Assembly: GCA_038363005.1 (NCBI GenBank)
Contig: JBBQBI010000014.1
Span: 1-64,000 of the forward strand
Length of the DNA stretch: 64,000 nucleotides
Origin: JAKOWB01 sp038363005
Lineage (GTDB): Bacteria > Pseudomonadota > Alphaproteobacteria > Kiloniellales > JACOMY01
Reading direction: 5' to 3'
The position numbers were made by a program, and so were the translations under genes. Positions 17,688 through 26,468 of this stretch are shown piece by piece. Positions within the stretch are counted from its first letter, which is position 1; the number at the start of each line of letters is the position of its first letter. Below the pieces are notes generated by a model. That model did no database searches. It had not been told where the DNA came from and worked only from the letters and a program-made list of their open reading frames with translations.

Positions 17688-18506
17688 ATGACCGCCCGAC
17701 CCGACGCCGCCACCGCTTTCCAGCGCCTGCACCGCGAGGCCAAGCCGTTGCTGATCCTGCCCAACGCCTGGGACGCCGGCAGCGCGCGCCTGGTGGAAAG
17801 CCTGGGCGCGACGGCCGTTGCCACCACCAGCGCCGCCGTGGCCTGGGCGCACGGCTATCGCGACGGCAACCAGCTGCCGCTGTCCTTGCTGCTCCACACG
17901 GTCGAGGCCATCGCGCGGGTGGTGACGGTGCCGATCACGGTCGACATGGAAGCCGGCTTCGGCGCCGACGCCAAGGCGGTGGGCGAAGCGGTGCGCCAAG
18001 TGGTCGCCGCCGGCGCGGTGGGCTGCAACATCGAAGACGGGCAGGGCGCCCCCGCGCTGCTGGCCGACAGGATCGCGGCGGCCCGTGCGGCCGCCGAGGC
18101 CCAGGGCGTAGCGCTCTACATCAACGCCCGCACCGACGTCTACTTGCACGGCCTGGTGCCGCCGGAGCAACGCCTTGCCGAGACCCTGGCGCGCGCGGCG
18201 CGCTACGAAGCGGCCGGGGCCAGCGGCCTCTTCGTGCCGGGGATGATCGACGCGGCGGAGATCGGCCGGGTGGTGGCCGGCACTGCGCTGCCGGTCAACT
18301 GCATGGCGCGGCCCGGCCTGCCGCCAGCGGCCGAGCTGGCGGCGCTGGGCGTGCGGCGGCTGAGCGCCGGGGCGCTTATCGGCCTGGCGGTCTGGGGGCG
18401 CACCGCGGCGCTGACGCGCGAGTTCCTGGCCAACGGCCGCTCCGACGCGGTGGCGGAAGGCCTGCTGCCCTATCCGGAGATCAACGGCCTGTTCCCCAGC
18501 CCCTGA
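17688..18506 (+). CDS. isocitrate lyase/PEP mutase family protein
   Basis: A 272-residue TIM-barrel protein of the ICL/PEP-mutase superfamily. Metal-binding and phosphoenolpyruvate-type loops are visible: LPNAWDAGSARLVESLGATAVATTSAAVAWAHGYRDG, then VPITVDMEAGFG (acidic Mg ligands) and VGCNIEDGQG, then YINARTDVYLHG. The family includes carboxyphosphoenolpyruvate mutase, 2-methylisocitrate lyase and oxaloacetate hydrolases. The catalytic KRCGH-type loop of isocitrate lyases is absent, so it is not a glyoxylate-cycle enzyme. Exact reaction unknown. CAGGGAG lies just before the ATG at 17688. Confidence 0.85.
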   Translation: MTARPDAATAFQRLHREAKPLLILPNAWDAGSARLVESLGATAVATTSAAVAWAHGYRDGNQLPLSLLLHTVEAIARVVTVPITVDMEAGFGADAKAVGEAVRQVVAAGAVGCNIEDGQGAPALLADRIAAARAAAEAQGVALYINARTDVYLHGLVPPEQRLAETLARAARYEAAGASGLFVPGMIDAAEIGRVVAGTALPVNCMARPGLPPAAELAALGVRRLSAGALIGLAVWGRTAALTREFLANGRSDAVAEGLLPYPEINGLFPSP

Positions 18507-18582
18507 AGGGCCGCGCCAGCGCCGCAAAGCAGTCCATAATCCCATGGCATGGTCGCTGGCCATGGCGAAGGAGGGGAACGCG

Positions 18583-19098
18583 ATGCTGGGACATTGGAAG
18601 ACGCTGCTGGGGGCGCTGCTGGCGGCCCTGTCGTGGGCTGGCTCGGCCGCGGCGGAGGAGCCGACGGCGCTGGACTGGGTCGGCCACGACCCCTTCGAAC
18701 GCCAGGCCGAGCGCACCTTCTTCGAGGTACCGGCGGTCGACCTGCAGCTGCGCCGCCTGCAGTGGATGCCGGACAAGCCCGACAAGCTGCGCGCGCCCTT
18801 CGCGGTGGAGCAGCGCGATGGCCTGCTGGTCGCCTACCTCTGCGACCGGCGCAACTGCGCGCAGCGCAACTGGGCACTGCTGCTCGACCTGGAGACCGGC
18901 GAGGTCGGGCTCTGCGATTACACTTCGCGGTCGACGACGCAGAAGATGGACTACGCGTTGTCGCTGACCCGCAGCTTCCTGTCGGCGCGCCTGCAGTTAA
19001 GTGGCAGCCTGTCGCAGGCGCTGCCCAATGGCTGCCTCGACCCCGGCGCGGAGAACCTGGCCGCGCTGTGGGACGTGGCGCAGCAATTGTTAAACTGA
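18583..19098 (+). CDS. secreted hypothetical protein
   Basis: About 171 residues with a signal peptide (MLGHWKTLLGALLAALSWAGSAAA, cleavage before EEP). The mature region has four cysteines (YLCDRRNCAQ, GLCDYT, NGCLDP), consistent with disulfides in the periplasm. No family recognised. The start is taken at 18583, which has GGAGGGG eight bases upstream; the in-frame ATG at 18544 would add 13 residues before the signal peptide. It follows the ICL-family gene after 76 bases. Confidence 0.65.
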   Translation: MLGHWKTLLGALLAALSWAGSAAAEEPTALDWVGHDPFERQAERTFFEVPAVDLQLRRLQWMPDKPDKLRAPFAVEQRDGLLVAYLCDRRNCAQRNWALLLDLETGEVGLCDYTSRSTTQKMDYALSLTRSFLSARLQLSGSLSQALPNGCLDPGAENLAALWDVAQQLLN

Positions 19099-19167
19099 CG
19101 CGGCGGCGGGACAGGGCCGCGCCAACGCCACTTCCCCACGTCGATGGCGCGTGATTGTCTGGCGGCC

Positions 19168-20472
19168 ATGCAAGCCCTGGACCTGCCCGACCTGAAGCAA
19201 CAGCCCTGGTGGTGGGAGCGCGCCCAGCCGCAGCCGCTGCCACCGGTCGCGTTGGCGCCCCGCTACGACGTCGCCATCGTCGGCAGCGGCTACACCGGGC
19301 TGCGCGCGGCGCTGGAGCTGGCGCGCGCCGGGCGCAGCGTCGTGGTGCTGGAACGTGAGGAAGCCGGCAGCGGTGCCGCGCGGCGCAACGCCGGCTACCT
19401 CGGCCGCGTCCTGAAGAAATCGCTGGCGGCGCTGATCCAGAAGCGCGGGCTGGAACCCGCCCTGGCGCTCTATCGCGAGCTGGGCGAGGCCTTCAGCGGC
19501 ACCATGGACTTCATCCAGCGCGAGGGCATCGACTGCCATCTGGTACGCCACGGCCGTTTCATCGCCGCCACCCAGCCGGCGCACTACGAGCAGCTGGCCC
19601 GCGACCTGGAGGTCATGCAGCGACACCTCGGCTATCCCTTCGCCATGCTGCCGCAGGCCGAGCAGCGGCGGGAGTTCGCCAGCGACGCCTATCACGGCGG
19701 CGCGGTGATCCCCGACCTCGGCTCGTTGCATCCCGGGCTCTATCACCTGGGCCTGCTGCAACGCGCGCTGGCGGCCGGCGTTGTCGTGGCGACGCGCACC
19801 GAGGTGACCTCGGTGGCGCGCCATGCCGGCGAGGATCGTGTCGAGCTGCTCACCAGCCAGGGGCGCATGACCGCGCGCGACGCCATCATCGCCACCAACG
19901 GCTACACGCCGGGCGCCTTTCCCTGGCACGCGCGGCGCGTCATCCCCTTCAAGGCCTACATGGCGGCGACTGAGGACCTGGGCGCGGCGGCGCAGGCCAC
20001 GATCCCGAACGATCGCACGGTCTTGGACAGCAACACCAACATCGATTTCTTCCGCCTGGCGCCCGACAGCCCGCGCCTGCTGTTCGGCGGCGCCACCGGC
20101 TCTAGCATGAACGATCCGGCGGTGATCGCCCGGCGTCTGCAGGCCATCCTGGCCCGCGTCCTGCCACAGCATGCGGGCGTGCGGCTCAGCCATCTCTGGA
20201 CCGGCTTCTGCGCCGGCACCTTCGACATGATGCCGCACGTCGGCGGGCAGGACGGCATCTGGCACGGGCTGGGCTACAACTTCGCCGGCGTGCCGATGGG
20301 CACGCATTTCGGCGGCAAGTTGGCAGCCATGATCCTGGGCAAGCCGGAGGGCAAGAGCGCCTTTGCCGAGGATCGCTTTCCAACCCTGCCGCTCTATCGC
20401 GGCCGCCCCTGGTTCGTGCCGTTGGCGATGCGCTGGTTCGACTGGCACGACGGCAAGCGCCGCCAGGGCTAG
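19168..20472 (+). CDS. FAD-dependent amine oxidoreductase (DAO family)
   Basis: A 434-residue D-amino-acid-oxidase-family flavoprotein. The FAD loop is YDVAIVGSGYTGLRAALELARAGRSVVVLER, with NGYTPGAFPWHARRVIPFKAYMAATEDL in the substrate domain and a closing WTGFCAGTFDMMPHVGG region. The overall layout matches gamma-glutamylputrescine oxidoreductase-like (PuuB-type) proteins, and a close relative lies at 54307-55611. I choose the Met at 19168 (MQALDLPDLKQQPWWWE) because its spacing to the FAD loop matches that paralogue; an in-frame ATG at 19144 is also possible. Its stop overlaps the convergent FrhB-like gene by four bases. Confidence 0.85.
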   Translation: MQALDLPDLKQQPWWWERAQPQPLPPVALAPRYDVAIVGSGYTGLRAALELARAGRSVVVLEREEAGSGAARRNAGYLGRVLKKSLAALIQKRGLEPALALYRELGEAFSGTMDFIQREGIDCHLVRHGRFIAATQPAHYEQLARDLEVMQRHLGYPFAMLPQAEQRREFASDAYHGGAVIPDLGSLHPGLYHLGLLQRALAAGVVVATRTEVTSVARHAGEDRVELLTSQGRMTARDAIIATNGYTPGAFPWHARRVIPFKAYMAATEDLGAAAQATIPNDRTVLDSNTNIDFFRLAPDSPRLLFGGATGSSMNDPAVIARRLQAILARVLPQHAGVRLSHLWTGFCAGTFDMMPHVGGQDGIWHGLGYNFAGVPMGTHFGGKLAAMILGKPEGKSAFAEDRFPTLPLYRGRPWFVPLAMRWFDWHDGKRRQG

Positions 20473-21731
20473 GCGGCCGTCTCGCGATTGGCACCCGCCC
20501 TGGCGCGGCGGAAGGCGCCAGCGAAGGCCCGCCAAGAGGCGCGCCAGCCTGCCCGCCGCAGCGTCTCCCAGCGACGGAAGCCGGTAACCCGCGGCACCGG
20601 CTCGCCCGCTAGCCGCAGGCCGGCCAGGCGCGCCGGGTGCCCCAGCTTGCGGTCCAGGTGGTCGCCGTGCATGGCAAGAAGCTCGTCCACCGTGAAGGGC
20701 GCCGCCACCAGCGCGCCGGCGGCCAGCGCCGCCTCGAGCAGTGCCTGGCCGGGGGCGGTGCGGGCGAGGGCGATGTTGACGCCCGGCGCCTCGCGGTGGA
20801 TCGGCTTGCCCTGCTCCATCGCCCAGCCGTCGGGGCAGGCGATGTCGGCCAGCTCGCCGATGGCGTCGGGGCAGATCTTGCAGCGGAATTGCATGGCATA
20901 GGACCAGGTGGCGGCCGGGTTGTACCAGGCTTCGTCGTAGGTCATCTCAGCGCTGCGGCCGTCGCGGCTCTCCATGCGGATCGGGCCCGGCCAGCCGTTG
21001 CCGCGCCAGCGGAAGAGAGTCAGCGCCTCCGGCGCCAGGCCCTTCGCGCGCGCGATGTCCTCCGCTGTGGCGAGGTAGGGCACGCCGCCGCAGAAGATCG
21101 TCAGGCAGGCGACGATCTGCGCCTTGGCACGGGCGTCTTGCCGCATCAGCGCGCGCACCGCGGCGATGTCGCAGGGCTTGGCGATGACGGCGAAGCGCCG
21201 GCCCTCGTCTAGCAGTCGCTTCACATGCATTAGCGGCGCGGCCGGGCCATAGCGCGACTGCGACCCCTCGATCACCTCGGCCGGCGTGGTGCTGACCTGC
21301 GCGTCGGTCAACATCGGCTGGCTGGTCGAGGCCTTGACGTGCAGCACTGCCTCGGCCCGGCCGCTGGCCAGCAGGAAGCAGCCCAGCGCGGTCAGCGCGC
21401 CACCGGCCGCGGCGCGATGGCGCACCGCCGGATCGCCAGCCCAGACCTGCTGGATCGAAGTCACCGGGCCCCAGACCGGATGCAGCGCGGCGCCCGCGAA
21501 GGTCGCGCGTTCCGCCGGTGCGTTGGGTCCGGTAAGCGTGGCGCCGGGACAGGCGGCCAGCACCGGCGCCAGCTCGGCGGGCGAAATCTCTCCCGTCACC
21601 TGGGGGCGCAGATAGCCCTCGCCGGTCAGCCGCATTTCCACCCGGTGGCGGCCGAGCAGTGACTCGCAGAGACCGCAGCCGGTGCAAAGGCCGTGCTTGA
21701 CGACAGCTTCAAGGGTGGTTGGCTGGCTCAC
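20469..21731 (-). CDS. FrhB-like Fe-S flavoprotein (coenzyme F420 hydrogenase/dehydrogenase beta-subunit family)
   Basis: A 420-residue protein of the FrhB family. The N-terminus has a ferredoxin-like cluster motif GLCTGCGLCESLLGRHRVEM. The FrhB core carries QQVWAGDPAVRHRAAAGGALTALGCFLLASG and FAVIAKPCDIAAVRALMRQD. The C-terminal part has further cysteines in FRCKICPDAIGELADIACPDGW. In archaea the family binds F420; bacterial members often use flavin and their partners are poorly known. The GTG start (21731) overlaps the TGA of the GMC oxidoreductase in a GTGA arrangement, so the two are translationally coupled and probably work together. Confidence 0.85.
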   Translation of the reverse strand: MSQPTTLEAVVKHGLCTGCGLCESLLGRHRVEMRLTGEGYLRPQVTGEISPAELAPVLAACPGATLTGPNAPAERATFAGAALHPVWGPVTSIQQVWAGDPAVRHRAAAGGALTALGCFLLASGRAEAVLHVKASTSQPMLTDAQVSTTPAEVIEGSQSRYGPAAPLMHVKRLLDEGRRFAVIAKPCDIAAVRALMRQDARAKAQIVACLTIFCGGVPYLATAEDIARAKGLAPEALTLFRWRGNGWPGPIRMESRDGRSAEMTYDEAWYNPAATWSYAMQFRCKICPDAIGELADIACPDGWAMEQGKPIHREAPGVNIALARTAPGQALLEAALAAGALVAAPFTVDELLAMHGDHLDRKLGHPARLAGLRLAGEPVPRVTGFRRWETLRRAGWRASWRAFAGAFRRARAGANRETAA

Positions 21732-23362
21732 GCTGCAGCGTCTTCCAGCAGCAGCTCACTGCCGCGTTCGCCGACCATGATCGCCGGCGCGTTGGTGTTG
21801 CCCGAGGGCACGGCGGGGAAGATCGCCGCGTCGATCACCCGCAGGCCTTGCAGCCCATGCACACGCAGCCGCGCATCCACCACGCCCTGTGTCGCGCTCG
21901 GTGCCATGCGGCAGGTGCCGATGGGATGGAAGATCGAATAGGCGTTGGCCCGGATGTAGGCCAGGATCTCCGCGTCGCTCTCGCACGCCGGGCCGGGCTT
22001 GGTCTCCTGCTCGATGATTTCCGCGAGGCCTGGCGCGGCGCCCAGGCGGCGCAGCAGGCGGAAGCCCTCGATGGCCTCCCGCTGGTCGGCCTCGTGCGTC
22101 AGCAGGCCCAGCTGGATCGCCGGGGCCTCGTTGGGGTCGGCCGACTTCAGGGTCAGGTGGCCGCGGCTCAGCGGCCGGCAGGGCGAGGCTGAGAGGCTGA
22201 AGATCGGCGCGGCCTCGACCTTCACCAGCTGGATCGAACCGTGCTTCGGCTTCTCGAAGGCCAGCGGGCAGAAATAGAGCTGCATGTTGGCACGGTTGCG
22301 CCCGGGGCTGGAGCGGACGAAGCCGCCGGCATGGTTCAGGCTGCCCGACAACGGGCCCTTGCGGGTCAAAGCGAAGGTCAGCCCGGCCTTGGCCTGCCCC
22401 CACAGCGAGGCCAGCTGGTTGTTCAGCGTCGGCAGGCGCGAGCGGTAGTAGGTGTCGAAGCCGCTGTGATCCTGCAGCTGCTGGCCGACCAGCGCGCTGT
22501 CATGCTGCACGGCGATGCCGTGCCGGCCGAGGTCCGCGCCCGGGCCGATGCCCGACAGCAGCAGCAGCTGGGCCGAGCCAATGGAGCCGGCGGAGAGGAT
22601 CACTTCGCGCCGGGCGCGCACCTGCTTCAGCTGGTCGCCCTGGCGGTACTCGACGCCCACCGCGCGCTTGCCCTCCAGCAGCACACGGGTCGTCCGCGCC
22701 CCGGTGGTGATCGCCAGGTTCTTGCGCCCGCGCGCTGGCCGCAGGTAGGCCTTGGCGGCCGACATGCGCCAGCCGCCCCGGGTCGTGGTCTGGTAGTAGC
22801 CGACGGATTCGCCGACGCCCTCGTTGTCGGCGCCGTTGAGATCCTGGGTGACGCGTACGCCAGTCGCCTCGGCGGCCTGGAAGAAGCGCTTGCACAGCGG
22901 GTGGCTGCGGCTGGCGGAATCGGTGATGTGCAGCGGTCCACCGGCGCCGTGCCATTGGCTGGCGCCAAGCGCATGGTCCTCCAGCTTGCGGTAGGTGCGC
23001 AGCACGTCGGACCAGCCCCAGCCGGGGTTGCCCTCGGCGGCCCAGGCCTCGAAGTCTTCCGGCTGGCCGCGGCTGTAGACCATGGCGTTGATGGTGCTGG
23101 AACCGCCCAGGATGCGGCCACGCGGAATATAGATGCGGCGGCCGTCCAGCCCGGGCTCCGGCTCGCTCCAGTACATCCAGTTGTGCTGGGGATCGTTGTA
23201 GAGCTTGGCGTAGCCGATGGGGATCTGCGCCCACAGCCGGCGATCGTGCGATCCGGCTTCCAACAGCAGCACCGAATGGCGGCCTGACTCGCTGAGCCGT
23301 GCCGCGACCACGGCGCCAGCCGAACCGCCGCCCACCACGACGTAGTCGAACTCCATCGTCAT
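21728..23362 (-). CDS. GMC family oxidoreductase (choline dehydrogenase-like)
   Basis: A 544-residue glucose-methanol-choline flavoprotein. The FAD loop is FDYVVVGGGSAGAVVAARLSE; the GMC signatures appear as RGRILGGSSTINAMVYSRGQPEDFEAW and LSAGSIGSAQLLLLSGIGPG. The catalytic His pair is expected in SIFHPIGTCRMAP and in the C-terminal IFPAVPSGNTNAPAIMVGER, where the usual His/Asn position reads Asn. It oxidises an alcohol, substrate unknown; choline is possible given the betaine genes at 35-39 kb but not shown. Start could be 23362 or the Met at 23356. It is the first gene of a coupled pair with the FrhB-like protein. Confidence 0.9.
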   Translation of the reverse strand: MTMEFDYVVVGGGSAGAVVAARLSESGRHSVLLLEAGSHDRRLWAQIPIGYAKLYNDPQHNWMYWSEPEPGLDGRRIYIPRGRILGGSSTINAMVYSRGQPEDFEAWAAEGNPGWGWSDVLRTYRKLEDHALGASQWHGAGGPLHITDSASRSHPLCKRFFQAAEATGVRVTQDLNGADNEGVGESVGYYQTTTRGGWRMSAAKAYLRPARGRKNLAITTGARTTRVLLEGKRAVGVEYRQGDQLKQVRARREVILSAGSIGSAQLLLLSGIGPGADLGRHGIAVQHDSALVGQQLQDHSGFDTYYRSRLPTLNNQLASLWGQAKAGLTFALTRKGPLSGSLNHAGGFVRSSPGRNRANMQLYFCPLAFEKPKHGSIQLVKVEAAPIFSLSASPCRPLSRGHLTLKSADPNEAPAIQLGLLTHEADQREAIEGFRLLRRLGAAPGLAEIIEQETKPGPACESDAEILAYIRANAYSIFHPIGTCRMAPSATQGVVDARLRVHGLQGLRVIDAAIFPAVPSGNTNAPAIMVGERGSELLLEDAAA

Positions 23363-23458
23363 CCCCGTAGGCTGTTCCCTCGTCGCAGCAAGAAGTCGCC
23401 GAGACGCCGCCGCAACGCAAGGGCAGGATCGGAGCGCCGGGCCGAATCGCGCCTGCGC

Positions 23459-25915
23459 CTATTCGAAAGCGACGTGGGACCAGTAGGCCCAGTCCCATTG
23501 CAACGAAGTGCCAGGATCGGTGCGAAAGATGTAGCGATCCGGCAGGCCGCCCGACAGGGCGATGTCCGCCGCCTGCTCATTGCGGTCTTCCGCGCGGTGC
23601 AGCGGATCGAGGCAACGCTGGAACAGCTGGCTTTCCTGGCCACCGCGCTGTTCGGCGACCGAGAAGCAGACGCCGTCGGTGCGATTGCCGCCCTGCCAGG
23701 CGCCGTTGTCGAGACCGAAGCGCAGGCGAAGCGCACCCAACGGCTGCTGCCCCAGCAACTCGGCCAGGCGCTTGCCGCTGATGGTGAGCATGCTGGGTGC
23801 GTGGGCACGCAGCCGCAGGTCGGGATCGATGCCAGGTGGGTAGGGCGTGCTGCCGGCCAGATAGGATTGGAACAGCGCCAGGATGACATCAGTGCTGGCC
23901 AGGGTGGCGCCCGGCGGGTGCTCCGCTGCCCCTGCAACGGCGAGCGTGGCCAGGTGCAGCCTGGCTGGCAGCACGAAGGCAGCGGCGGCGCCTTCGGGCG
24001 CCAAAAGCCGAACCTGTATCACACGCTGGGCGGCCTGTTCCGAAACCCGCCCGGCAAAGAGCTGCAGCAGGTCATAGTTGGATGCGAGCAGCGGCGTGAG
24101 TTGGAAGCCGGCGTGGGCAGCGATGGTGGGCAGGCGGTATCTGTGGCGTTTGCCAGAGGCCAGTTCCAGTTCGATCGACAGGATCGGCGGATGCCAGACG
24201 ACTGCCAGGAACTGGCCGAAGGTCGTCAAGGGCGCATCGAGGGTTCCCCAGAGCGCCAGCCCGTCCTGCGGCAGCGCGACCCAGGTCCCGTTCGCCAGTG
24301 TGACCTCGCCACGGTCCTGCTGCTCGACCTGGCGTGGCTGGGCTCGGCGCTGCAGCTGCAGCAGGCCGGCAACCAGGTTGATCGGGTCGTAGTACCGCAG
24401 GATCGCCGGCACCAGATTGGCATCGTCGATGCCCGGATAGCCTCGATCCGTGGTCAAGGACTGCCAATAGATCCACTGCGGACCCGGCGGTCCCTCGATG
24501 TGCGCCAGGTTGTTGGCCAGCAACTCCGGCGCCAGGGCGGCGTAGCCGTAGGTCGGGCGCGGGTCATAGTCCAGGTCGTTGGCGGTGACGATGCTGGCCG
24601 GCAGGGGGACGACCTCGACGCTGCCGGGCAGATCCGGCAGGGGATACTGCGCGCGGATCTCCCGCAGGGCCGTCAGTCGCTGTTGGCGCAGGGCTTCCAC
24701 GGCGGCGGCTGGATCGGCGGCGAAGGCCAGCAGCTCCTGGCTGCTGCCGCCGATCTGACGCAGGCGGTTGGACAGGTTGAAGGCCGCGGCCGAGGAATTG
24801 TTGTGCGCCGTGATCGAGAGGCCGCTGGCCACCGAGGCGACCAGCGCCACCAGAAGCGCAAGGGCCGGTAGCGGCCAGCGGCGCCAGTCGGCCAGCGTGG
24901 CCGCGATCACCGTCACGCCGACATAGCTCAGCCCCGCCCAGGCGATCTGGGCATGACCGTCGTGCCGCACGAAGCCGGCCTTCCAGAGCAGGAAGCTGGT
25001 CGCCGGCACGGCAGCCAGCAGCGCCAGCTGCAGGGCGTCGACCGGCTGGCGCCGGCGCCAGGTCCAGAACACGCGCAGTGCTTGCGCCAGCGAAAGGCTG
25101 CCGGCCAGGGCCAGGAAGGCCACGCGCTCCCAGACGCCCCAGCCGACGGGACCGGCAAGGCTCTCGTCCAGCGCATAGCCCTGCGTTATCGCCAGCGAGC
25201 TGGCGATGAAGTCGGGCAGCGCGGCGAGCGGCTGGCCGATTGCCACTTGGCACAGCGGCAGGCCCACCAGGAAACCCAGCGTCGCCCAGGGCAAGCGTCG
25301 CTGGCGTGACAGCACCAGCAGGAGGTCGACCGGCAACAGCACCACCAGCCCGGCCAGCAGCAGGGAGAACTTGGCAAAGCCAGCGATGACGGTCAGCGCC
25401 AGCAGAAGGGGCCAGAGGCCGCGCGCCAGCGGCCATCGCCCGGCGTAAAGCAGGGCGGTGAACAGTGGCAGCAGGAACAACAGCGAGTCGCGATTGCTGG
25501 GCGCGGTGAGAATCCACAGGCCGGCCAGCAGCAGGGTTAGTGGCCAGCGACGCCCCCCAACGAGGTGCAGCGCGACCACCACACCCAGCACACAGCAGGT
25601 GTTGAAGGCGATGGTCCAGGCGAAGAGCGCCGGATGGAATTGCTGGGTATAGAGGAAGCTGAGGGGACCATACATGAACACCACGTCGCGACCCCAGACG
25701 CGGCCCTGGAGGAACATGACGACAAAGGTCTCGACCCAGGACTGGTCGCCCTTGCTGCCGGGCATGGGCGGCTGCAGATGCAGGTTTCTTGCCAGGAACG
25801 CCAGGGTGAAGAGGGTCAGACAGAGGTAGCCGCAGCAGTGCCAAAGCCACCGCAGCCGCTGCATCGATATTGTGGGTTGGGATGCGACGGTCGACAAACC
25901 AGACTCCGACAGCAT
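23459..25915 (-). CDS. large polytopic membrane protein, paralogue 1 of 3 (intact)
   Basis: An 818-residue protein without recognised family. Residues ~25-370 hold about ten hydrophobic helices; the rest (~370-818) is soluble and probably periplasmic. The first loop carries MPGSKGDQSW (Trp60), GRVWGRDVVFMYGPLSFL (71-88), and later LAALPDF, GYALDES and WKAGFVRHDGH (311-321). The C-terminal part contains FGLDNGAWQGG, DGVCFSV, RCLDP and ends in WDWAYW. All of these recur in the two paralogues upstream. The topology with an acidic first loop recalls GT-C glycosyltransferases, which is inference only. This copy has no internal stop and is the most diverged of the three. Met18 (25864) is an alternative start. 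Confidence 0.75.
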   Translation of the reverse strand: MLSESGLSTVASQPTISMQRLRWLWHCCGYLCLTLFTLAFLARNLHLQPPMPGSKGDQSWVETFVVMFLQGRVWGRDVVFMYGPLSFLYTQQFHPALFAWTIAFNTCCVLGVVVALHLVGGRRWPLTLLLAGLWILTAPSNRDSLLFLLPLFTALLYAGRWPLARGLWPLLLALTVIAGFAKFSLLLAGLVVLLPVDLLLVLSRQRRLPWATLGFLVGLPLCQVAIGQPLAALPDFIASSLAITQGYALDESLAGPVGWGVWERVAFLALAGSLSLAQALRVFWTWRRRQPVDALQLALLAAVPATSFLLWKAGFVRHDGHAQIAWAGLSYVGVTVIAATLADWRRWPLPALALLVALVASVASGLSITAHNNSSAAAFNLSNRLRQIGGSSQELLAFAADPAAAVEALRQQRLTALREIRAQYPLPDLPGSVEVVPLPASIVTANDLDYDPRPTYGYAALAPELLANNLAHIEGPPGPQWIYWQSLTTDRGYPGIDDANLVPAILRYYDPINLVAGLLQLQRRAQPRQVEQQDRGEVTLANGTWVALPQDGLALWGTLDAPLTTFGQFLAVVWHPPILSIELELASGKRHRYRLPTIAAHAGFQLTPLLASNYDLLQLFAGRVSEQAAQRVIQVRLLAPEGAAAAFVLPARLHLATLAVAGAAEHPPGATLASTDVILALFQSYLAGSTPYPPGIDPDLRLRAHAPSMLTISGKRLAELLGQQPLGALRLRFGLDNGAWQGGNRTDGVCFSVAEQRGGQESQLFQRCLDPLHRAEDRNEQAADIALSGGLPDRYIFRTDPGTSLQWDWAYWSHVAFE

Positions 25916-26017
25916 GCAGAGGGGGGATGCATACCATGATATTTATCAGCTCTGGTCAGTGCCGTGCAGGGGGCGCCGGTCGCAGCCCCCGCGAGCCACT
26001 GGACAGGCGCTTTCCGC

Positions 26018-26437
26018 ATGACGCAGGCTCGCGCCATGTGCAAATGCGATGGACCGCCGCTGCCGATCAGCGGCAGCGTTACTTTCCTCTACACCCACGA
26101 CCTGCCGGGCACGGCACGCTTCTATGCCGAGACGCTAGGCCTGCCGCTGGCGCTGGACCAGGGGCCTTGCCGGATCTTCCGCACCGGCCCTTCGTCCTTC
26201 ATCGGTGTCTGCGACAAGCCTGACCGGGCGGTGCAGCCCGAAGGCGTGGTCTTCACCATGATCACGCCAGACGTCGATGGCTGGTGGGCGCGCCTACATC
26301 AGGCCGGTGTGCGGCTCGACGGGCCGGCGCGCTATTCGCCGACCTATCGTGTTTATGCCTTCTTCGCCTTCGACCCCAATGGCTACCGCATCGAATTCCA
26401 GCAGTTTCGCGACAGCGCCTGGACCGGCCCGGCGTGA
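26018..26437 (+). CDS. VOC (glyoxalase/bleomycin-resistance) family protein
   Basis: A 139-residue protein with one vicinal-oxygen-chelate fold: VTFLYTHDLPGTARFYAETLGLPLALDQG at the N-terminus and VYAFFAFDPNGYRIEFQQFRD at the C-terminus, the latter with the usual Glu metal ligand. The N-terminal metal-ligand position is His in YTHDL. Function could be a lyase, dioxygenase or resistance protein. The start is uncertain: 26018 is the best placed Met, with others at 25964 and 26036. It is inserted on the opposite strand between membrane-protein paralogues 1 and 2. Confidence 0.8.
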   Translation: MTQARAMCKCDGPPLPISGSVTFLYTHDLPGTARFYAETLGLPLALDQGPCRIFRTGPSSFIGVCDKPDRAVQPEGVVFTMITPDVDGWWARLHQAGVRLDGPARYSPTYRVYAFFAFDPNGYRIEFQQFRDSAWTGPA

Positions 26438-26468
26438 GATTGCGCGGTTCCGCCTAACTAACAGGCGG

